A stretch of 64,000 nucleotides of DNA from Collinsella sp. Its GTDB lineage: Bacteria; Actinomycetota; Coriobacteriia; Coriobacteriales; Coriobacteriaceae. Location of the stretch: contig JAGZEK010000002.1 of NCBI GenBank assembly GCA_018368345.1, positions 62,001 through 126,000 of the forward strand. The letters run 5' to 3'. Shown in pieces: positions 59,186 through 64,000 of the stretch (the first letter of the stretch is position 1; each line of letters starts with the position of its first letter). Below the pieces are notes generated by a model. The model did no database searches. It was given only the letters and a program-made list of their open reading frames with translations, and had not been told where the DNA came from. The position numbers and the translations under genes are program-made.

Positions 59186-59262
59186 TGGTGCGGCGTATAG
59201 GATTCGAACCTATGACGTTCTGATTCGTAGTCAGACCCTCTATCCAGCTGAGGTAACGCCGC
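59186..59262 (-). tRNA. tRNA-Arg (ACG), copy 3
   Basis: Same 77-base tRNA as the other two copies, with encoded CCA. It is linked to the second repeat array. Confidence 0.97.
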
Positions 59263-59339
59263 AGCGCAAGACATATAAAACCACTTTAGCTTATTGGAGT
59301 CAAGCACAATTTCAAACTTTTTTGTGGAACGCAGTCTTG

Positions 59340-59717
59340 TCATGCTGCTCCGCATATACCGCCATTCCCCGTACGATCGATTGGCTTTTCGATCACGTCA
59401 AACTTAGCATCAAGTTCCCTCAGGAGCGATCTCACCCGCTGGGCACAATCATAATCGGCAAACGAGATGCTCAACATGCGAGCAACCTGATTAGATGTCT
59501 GGACCCCATAGAAATGCTCTAGGGCCACAAGCCCCTCGTGCGCCACAAACGTCTCAACCGCATGAGGCGACTCCTCGTAGCACCATTGCGTCAACGGCCC
59601 CTCGCTCGTCTGTCGAACCACCAGGCCACCCATGCCAGACGGCTCACACGTCACAAGCAGGTACTCCCCGCCCTCGTCGCTCTCAAACAAAACCACCCGA
59701 TCATCAAACAGCTCCAT
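59340..59717 (-). CDS. Small protein of unknown function
   Basis: A 125-residue soluble protein I do not recognise. It has no signal peptide or membrane helix. AAAGGGG lies before the ATG at good spacing, and the composition (acidic, regular hydrophobic pattern, FESDEGGEYLLVTCEPSGMG near the start) looks like a real folded protein. It ends CGAA. It lies alone between the tRNA-Arg cluster and the serS terminator. Confidence 0.65.
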   Translation of the reverse strand: MELFDDRVVLFESDEGGEYLLVTCEPSGMGGLVVRQTSEGPLTQWCYEESPHAVETFVAHEGLVALEHFYGVQTSNQVARMLSISFADYDCAQRVRSLLRELDAKFDVIEKPIDRTGNGGICGAA

Positions 59718-59836
59718 CGCGTCCCCTTTCTCTCGCTCTTATTTAGCAAAAGCATAGCAGGTAGATGGCTGTATACAGAACAGTTGTTCGTGTGTTTTCT
59801 ATTGAGCTGTCCGCACAGCATGGTATGGCCGCACAC

Positions 59837-59865
59837 AAAAAGGGCACCCCAAAAAGGAGTGCCCT
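59837..59865 (-). terminator. Rho-independent terminator of serS
   Basis: AGGGCACC (59841-59848) pairs with GGAGTGCCCT (59856-59865) with a small bulge, followed by TTTTTGTG on the minus strand. Confidence 0.85.
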
Positions 59866-59888
59866 AGCAAATCGCTTATGCAGCCAAT

Positions 59889-61172
59889 CTACGCGACCGG
59901 CTCGATCTTCTCGAGGCCGCCCATGTAGGGACGCAGAACCTCGGGGATCGTGATGGTGCCGTCAGCGTTCTGGTAGTTCTCCAGAATGGCTGCCATGGTA
60001 CGGCCAGCCGGCAGACCGGAACCGTTGAGGGTGTGCAGATAGCGCGAACCCTTGAAGTTCTCGGGGTCGCGATACTTGATGTTGGCGCGACGGGCCTGGA
60101 AGTCACCGCAGTTGGAGCAGGAGCTGATCTCCTTGTAGGCGTTGTAGCTCGGCAGCCAGACCTCGACGTCGTAGGTCTGACGGGCGGAGAAGCCCAGGTC
60201 GCCGGTGCACAGGCTAATCACGCGATACGGAAGACCCAGCTGCTGCAGCAGGAACTCGGCCTCGGCGGTCATGCTCTCGAGCTCCTCGTCGGACTCCTCC
60301 GGCTTAGCGAACTTGACCATCTCGACCTTGTCGAACTCGTGCTGACGGATGATGCCACGGGTGTCGCGACCGGCGGAACCGGCCTCCTCGCGGAAGCAGG
60401 GGGTGAAGGCGGTGTAGCGGCGCGGCAGGGTGTCGGCGTCGAGGACCTCACCGGCGTGCAGGTTGGTGAGCACGACCTCGGCGGTGGGGATCAGGAAGTT
60501 GTCGCCCGAGACGTGATAGGCGTCGTCCTCGAACTTGGGCAGCTGGCCCGTGCCGAACATGGTCTGACGCTTGACGACGATGGGCGGCCACCACTCCTTA
60601 AAACCACGGCTGGTGTGCGTATCGAGGAAGAAGTTGATGAGGGCGCGCTCAAGACGGGCGCCGGCGCCACCGAGAACGGTGAAGCGGCTGCCGGAGAGCT
60701 TGTTGCCGCGCTCGAAGTCAAGGATGTCGAGGTCGGTGCCCAGATCCCAGTGCGGCTTAAAGTCGAAGTCGAACTCGCGCGGGGTGCCCCAACGACGGCG
60801 CTCGATGTTCTCGTCCTCGTCCTTGCCGTACGGCGTGGCCTCGCAAGGAATGTTGGGCAGGTGAGCCATGAAGTCGTACTGCTCCTGCTCGAGAGCGGTG
60901 CGGCGCTCGGCCAGACCGTCAATCTTCTCGTTGACGGCGCGCACGGCCTCCTTGGCGGCCTCGGCCTCGTCCTTCTTGCCCTCCTTCATCAGGGCGCCGA
61001 TCTTCTTGGACTCGGCATTGCGCGTGGCTTGAAGTTCCTCAACCTCGGTGATGACGGCACGACGCTCGTCGTCGAGCTCAAAGAACTTCTCGCGATCCCA
61101 AGACGTCTGGCGGTTAGCCATGGCGACATCGATGGCATCGGGGTTCTCGCGAACAAACTTGATATCAAGCAT
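59889..61172 (-). CDS. serS: Seryl-tRNA synthetase
   Basis: A 427-residue class II synthetase that charges tRNA-Ser. The N-terminal long coiled-coil arm (about 28-105, ELDDERRAVITEVEELQATR) grips the long variable arm of the tRNA. The core has motif 2 (TPCFREEAGSAGRDTRGIIRQHEF) and motif 3 (NGSGLPAGRTMAAILENYQ). The ATG at 61172 follows GGAGG at five bases and gives the canonical MLDIKFVRENPD start. It is divergent from a tiny membrane-protein gene. No T-box was found in the 111-base gap. Confidence 0.96.
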   Translation of the reverse strand: MLDIKFVRENPDAIDVAMANRQTSWDREKFFELDDERRAVITEVEELQATRNAESKKIGALMKEGKKDEAEAAKEAVRAVNEKIDGLAERRTALEQEQYDFMAHLPNIPCEATPYGKDEDENIERRRWGTPREFDFDFKPHWDLGTDLDILDFERGNKLSGSRFTVLGGAGARLERALINFFLDTHTSRGFKEWWPPIVVKRQTMFGTGQLPKFEDDAYHVSGDNFLIPTAEVVLTNLHAGEVLDADTLPRRYTAFTPCFREEAGSAGRDTRGIIRQHEFDKVEMVKFAKPEESDEELESMTAEAEFLLQQLGLPYRVISLCTGDLGFSARQTYDVEVWLPSYNAYKEISSCSNCGDFQARRANIKYRDPENFKGSRYLHTLNGSGLPAGRTMAAILENYQNADGTITIPEVLRPYMGGLEKIEPVA

Positions 61173-61283
61173 TAGATCCTCCGGCGATATACATTCCATT
61201 TAGGTTGCAACCTTGTACATGTATGGGCAAGTATATACTTATGAGCGTTTACGACCCAACTCAACTACGCAAGAAGGCACCCA

Positions 61284-61457
61284 ATGGACGCAGTTTTTTC
61301 CTTTTTGTTTGGCACCCGCACCGGTTTTGCCATCCTTTTCGCCGGCGGCATCCTGCTGTTTGCGATTATTGCCTTTGTAATGGAGAAGCGCACCCATAAG
61401 ATGTATGTCGACCGCGGCCCCAAGTCCGAGGACGAAGAAGACAGCTTCTGGGACTAA
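61284..61457 (+). CDS. Small single-span membrane protein (57 residues)
   Basis: A short gene starting MDAVFSFLFGTRTGFAILFA, with one membrane helix (about 15-36), a basic MEKRTHK and an acidic tail (KSEDEEDSFWD). AGAAGG lies six bases before the ATG, and a TTGTAC/TATACT promoter-like pair lies upstream (about 61213-61239). It ends before a strong bidirectional terminator. Function unknown; the tail could recruit a cytosolic partner. It is small enough to be missed by automated calling. Confidence 0.7.
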   Translation: MDAVFSFLFGTRTGFAILFAGGILLFAIIAFVMEKRTHKMYVDRGPKSEDEEDSFWD

Positions 61458-61508
61458 CCTGCCAAAAAGGGACAGGTTTATTTTGGTCGGTTTTATCTGG
61501 GCAAACGC
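61458..61508. repeat. 51-base dispersed repeat, copy 2
   Basis: Matches 15341-15391 at 46 of 51 positions. Within it, AGGGACAGGTTTAT (61468-61481) is mirrored at 61589-61602 across the terminator. Confidence 0.7.
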
Positions 61509-61549
61509 AAGTGCCCCGCAACTGGAATTGAGCCAGTTGCGGGGCACTT
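61509..61549. terminator. Bidirectional terminator between the small membrane protein and proC
   Basis: Perfect 17-base stem (61509-61525 with 61533-61549), then TTTT on the plus strand and TTGCGTTTGC on the minus strand. Confidence 0.88.
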
Positions 61550-61614
61550 TTCGCTAAAAGGACAAAACCGCAGGAAAAACCTGCCAACATAAACCTGTCC
61601 CTAAATAGCAGGTT

Positions 61615-62385
61615 TTACTGGAGGGTTGCGTCGATTGCCTTGACCAGGGCGCTGCGCATGCCGGCGTCCTCGAGCGCGACGACGCCCTTGATGGTGGCAC
61701 CGCCGGGCGAGCACACGGCATCCTTCATCGCTGCGGGATGCTGACCGGTTGCGAGCTGCAGCTTTGCCGTACCCAGCACCATCTGGCTCACAATGCGATA
61801 GGCATCAGCACGCGGGATACCGTGCTTGACCGCTGCATCGCCCAGGGCCTCGATTGCCATAGCGACAAATGCCGGAGCGCAACCACCCACCGTGCCGCCC
61901 ACGAACAGCAGGCTCGTATCGAGCTCGACCACCGCACCGAGCTTGCCAAGCAGATCAAGCACCACTGCGCTCTGCTCATCACTAAGCGTGGAAGCCTTCT
62001 CGCAAGCGATGACGCCCTCGCCCACCGAAACCGGCGTGTTGGGCACCGTCGAGATATGCGCGACGCCCGGCAGGACCTGCTCCCACTTGGCACTGTCCCA
62101 GGTCCAGGCAACCGACAGAACGACCTTTTTGGCAAGAGCATCCTTGAGCGGGGCGAATACCTTCTCGATCATGTACGGCTTGACCGCAGCGACCACGATA
62201 TCGGATGCGGCGACAACCTCGGCGGCATCGTGGCAAGCGGCCATCCCGCGCGCCTCACAGCGCTCAACCAGTGCGTCGTAGCGACCCGCACAGGCGCACA
62301 TGTCGCTCGCAGCTACACCGGCAGCGATCCAGCCATCGGCCATAGCGCTCGCCATATTGCCAAAACCGACAAATCCAATCTTCAT
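61615..62385 (-). CDS. proC: Pyrroline-5-carboxylate reductase
   Basis: A 256-residue enzyme that reduces pyrroline-5-carboxylate to proline with NAD(P)H. The Rossmann motif is MKIGFVGFGNMASAMADGW, VKPYMIEKV lies near residue 78, and TVPNTPVSVGEGV and the C-terminal SPGGATIKGVVALEDAGMR match the family signature. The ATG at 62385 is preferred (AAAGGA upstream). It follows rlmH by 73 bases and is probably on the same transcript as the SPFH gene and rlmH. Confidence 0.94.
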   Translation of the reverse strand: MKIGFVGFGNMASAMADGWIAAGVAASDMCACAGRYDALVERCEARGMAACHDAAEVVAASDIVVAAVKPYMIEKVFAPLKDALAKKVVLSVAWTWDSAKWEQVLPGVAHISTVPNTPVSVGEGVIACEKASTLSDEQSAVVLDLLGKLGAVVELDTSLLFVGGTVGGCAPAFVAMAIEALGDAAVKHGIPRADAYRIVSQMVLGTAKLQLATGQHPAAMKDAVCSPGGATIKGVVALEDAGMRSALVKAIDATLQ

Positions 62386-62458
62386 ATCACATAGTCCTTT
62401 CAGACACATTCCTCAAAACGAAAGCTATTGTCCCACGCCATTGTTTCGTATTGCTGAC

Positions 62459-62929
62459 CTATTTGTGATACGGCTCGCCGCGGCTAATCTTGCAGGCGCG
62501 GTAGATCTGCTCCAGCAGCACCACGCGCGCCAAGTTATGCGGCAAGGTAATACGTCCAAAGCTGAGCATCTCGTCGGCTCGTGCGCGCACGTCATCGCTC
62601 ACGCCGTCCGATCCGCCAATTACAAAGGCGATGTCGCTGTTACCACGTAGCATAAGATCATCGAGCCGCGCCGAAAGTTCCTCGCTCGAGCGCTCTTTGC
62701 CCTCAATGGCCAGCAAGATCACATGTGCTCGAGGCGGCAGGGCTGTAAGAATCGCCGCCCCCTCCTTGTCGCGCGCGACATCCACGCCGCCCGCCTTAGC
62801 CGGGTCGATATCGGCCACCTCGCGGATATCCACCTTGGCATAGGCACCTAGGCGCTTGGTGTACTCAGCGCACGCGTCCTTCCAAAAGCGCTCCTTGAGC
62901 TTACCGACGCAAACGACGGTGTATTTCAC
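62459..62929 (-). CDS. rlmH: 23S rRNA (pseudouridine-1915-N3)-methyltransferase
   Basis: A 156-residue SPOUT methyltransferase. It methylates pseudouridine 1915 in helix 69 of 23S rRNA. Family stretches are VVCVGKLKERFWKDACAEY at the start, LLAIEGKERSSEE, FVIGGSDGVSDDV (the SAM knot) and the C-terminal LPHNLARVVLLEQIYRACKI then GEPYHK. Full length. It starts six bases after the SPFH gene's stop and is coupled to it. Confidence 0.96.
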   Translation of the reverse strand: MKYTVVCVGKLKERFWKDACAEYTKRLGAYAKVDIREVADIDPAKAGGVDVARDKEGAAILTALPPRAHVILLAIEGKERSSEELSARLDDLMLRGNSDIAFVIGGSDGVSDDVRARADEMLSFGRITLPHNLARVVLLEQIYRACKISRGEPYHK

Positions 62930-62935
62930 GCGCGC

Positions 62936-63874
62936 CTACTCCTTCGAATCGTTTTGAACTTTGCCGGCGGCCAGCATCTGCTCGAACATCGAGGCCGACT
63001 GCGAAAAGTCGCTCGGCAGCACGACCGTCGAGGTTTTACCCGTGCGAGCGAACTCCGTCATCATCTCAGACCACTGCGTAAACATGAACAGTTGGTTGGC
63101 CTCGTCATTGCCGACACCCGTCTCCTGGATGATCTCGAGCGAATCTTTGATACCCAGTGCGATGGCCTTGCGCTGGTTGGCGATGCCCTCGCCCGCCTTT
63201 TCCATTGCCTCGGCCTCGGCGGTCGCCTCGGTAACGCGCTTGATGCGGTCGGCCTCGGCGAGCTCCTGCGCGGCAGCGCGCTTGCGCTGGGCGGCGTTGA
63301 TGTCGTTCATGGAGTTCTCGACCTCGGTCGGCAGCGCGATCTTGGTGATGAGCGTCGACACGAGGGTGAAGCCGTAGGCGGCCATCTGCTCGGAAACGGT
63401 AGCGTTGACATCCTTGGCGATGTCATCCTTCTTGGCAAAGACCTCATCGAGTGTGTAGACGGGAATGGAGGAGCGCAGGGCGTCGGTGATGAAGTCGCGC
63501 ATCTGGTCGACGGGCTCCTGCAGCATGTAGTAGCTCTTGTAGATGCCCGAATCTGCCGGGCCGGCGCCCATGTCGTAGCTCACGTGGTACTGAGCGGAGA
63601 CCTCAAGACCGATGGTCACGTTGTCCTGGGTCTTAACGTCGATGCCAAAACCGTTTTTCATGGTGCGCAGGCTCACCGTGGCGGCCTTGCGGTCGATCAC
63701 GGGCACCTTCACGTGGAAGCCCGCGTTGACGATACGGTTGAACTTACCCAAGCGCTCGATGATTACGGCGTGCTGCTGTTCAACGACATAACAGGCGTTG
63801 GGGAGCAGCAGCAACAGAATGATGATGGGAATCAAAAGGCTGGTAAGGGCGGCGATGATACCGGAAAACAGCAT
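62936..63874 (-). CDS. SPFH-domain membrane protein (stomatin/QmcA-like)
   Basis: A 312-residue protein with one N-terminal helix (about 3-27, LTSLLIPIIILLLLLPNACYVV), then an SPFH/band-7 domain (about 28-190, EQQHAVIIERLGKFNRIVNA, then RDFITDALRSSIPVYTLDEV) and a long coiled-coil Ala/Glu segment (about 190-245). This is the layout of stomatin/HflC/QmcA proteins, which form membrane-bound oligomers and organise membrane patches or proteases. No NfeD partner is adjacent. The ATG at 63874 follows GAGGAGAG. First gene of a likely operon with rlmH and proC. Confidence 0.9.
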   Translation of the reverse strand: MLFSGIIAALTSLLIPIIILLLLLPNACYVVEQQHAVIIERLGKFNRIVNAGFHVKVPVIDRKAATVSLRTMKNGFGIDVKTQDNVTIGLEVSAQYHVSYDMGAGPADSGIYKSYYMLQEPVDQMRDFITDALRSSIPVYTLDEVFAKKDDIAKDVNATVSEQMAAYGFTLVSTLITKIALPTEVENSMNDINAAQRKRAAAQELAEADRIKRVTEATAEAEAMEKAGEGIANQRKAIALGIKDSLEIIQETGVGNDEANQLFMFTQWSEMMTEFARTGKTSTVVLPSDFSQSASMFEQMLAAGKVQNDSKE

Positions 63875-63937
63875 GGTCTCTCCTCTGATAGGCACACGTT
63901 GGCATTAGGATACCCGTCCAAGGAGATCGTGCATAAC

Positions 63938-63962
63938 AAAAAAGCTCCCATTGCTGGGGGCT
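63938..63962 (-). terminator. Terminator after the right-edge tRNA fragment
   Basis: AGCTCCCA (63943-63950) pairs with TGGGGGCT (63955-63962) with one mismatch, followed by TTTTTTGTT on the minus strand. Confidence 0.8.
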
Positions 63963-63973
63963 CTTTCATTTAA

Positions 63974-63991
63974 TGGTGCGGGCGAAAGGAC
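63974..63991 (-). pseudogene. 3'-end fragment of a tRNA (probably tRNA-Leu)
   Basis: On the minus strand GTCCTTTCGCCCGCACCA ends in CCA with a plausible acceptor (CGCCCGC) and T-stem half (CCTTT). The bases before it (TACGCGGAC) lack the obligatory TTC of a T loop, so the tRNA is truncated there. The window ends nine bases further on. Assignment to Leu is inferred from the acceptor sequence only. Confidence 0.55.
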
Positions 63992-64000
63992 GTCCGCGTA

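Noticed and set aside
52798..59717. Prophage or integrative element between tRNA-Ser and the tRNA-Arg genes
   Set aside because: No integrase, transposase, phage structural or conjugation gene is present, and no direct repeat of the tRNA-Ser 3' end was found. It is described only as an accessory stretch.
63974..64000. A complete tRNA gene at the right edge
   Set aside because: The acceptor and CCA are present, but the sequence before them lacks the T-loop TTC and so cannot be a functional tRNA. It is reported as a fragment.

Overview
The window is 64 kb of high-GC bacterial chromosome with tightly packed genes, most of them on the minus strand. Gene content and coding style (an FeoB-associated Cys-rich membrane protein, a lactate-racemase locus, paired YhgE/Pip proteins, hexuronate catabolism, FeoA/FeoB iron uptake) suggest an anaerobic gut actinobacterium of the Coriobacteriia, probably Collinsella-like. 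That placement is inference from gene content; no rRNA gene is present to confirm it.

Layout. (1) 1-14948: a pectin and hexuronate island. It holds a sugar isomerase/epimerase cut by the left edge, a GH105 unsaturated galacturonyl hydrolase, an SGNH esterase, a pectin methylesterase fused to an alpha/beta hydrolase, a GH28 polygalacturonase, a GPH-type transporter, UxaA, UxaB, UxaC and a LacI-family regulator. None of the carbohydrate enzymes has a signal peptide, so oligogalacturonides are probably imported first and trimmed, demethylated, deacetylated and catabolised inside the cell. Three promoters carry the same palindromic operator (AGGTGAACGTTCACCT) placed over the -35 and just after the -10, which makes the local LacI protein the likely regulator. 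(2) 15093-18521: ferrous iron uptake (two FeoA, FeoB, Cys-rich partner) with DtxR-like boxes. (3) 18658-21729: an HPr-like protein, AspRS and SerB. (4) 21844-26457: lactate racemase locus, larB-larC-tetR facing larA-larD. (5) 27072-35337: PEP carboxylase, HisRS, an amidohydrolase/MFS pair and an EamA exporter. (6) 35538-40544: two translationally coupled YhgE/Pip membrane proteins, then HtpG. (7) 43139-52637: an acetyltransferase, the capsule control genes CpsB/D/C, PhoBR, PstB, and a VanRS-like two-component pair divergent from a D,D-carboxypeptidase. (8) 52798-59717: an accessory stretch with a TM2 protein, tRNA-Ser, an AAA-type ATPase behind a six-unit tandem repeat, an 813-residue unknown, and three tRNA-Arg genes entangled with duplicated tRNA 3' ends. 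(9) 59889-64000: SerRS, a tiny membrane protein, ProC, RlmH, an SPFH protein, and the 3' stub of another tRNA at the right edge.

The most unusual material is non-coding. Two very long intergenic palindromes (24253-24377 and 26922-27048) share one architecture with covarying stems and a conserved 12 x 12 internal loop. Approximately 190-base repeats after tRNA-Arg carry the last 20 bases of the tRNA, and the right-edge stub suggests that a second tRNA has the same arrangement. Several inverted repeats also embrace terminators.
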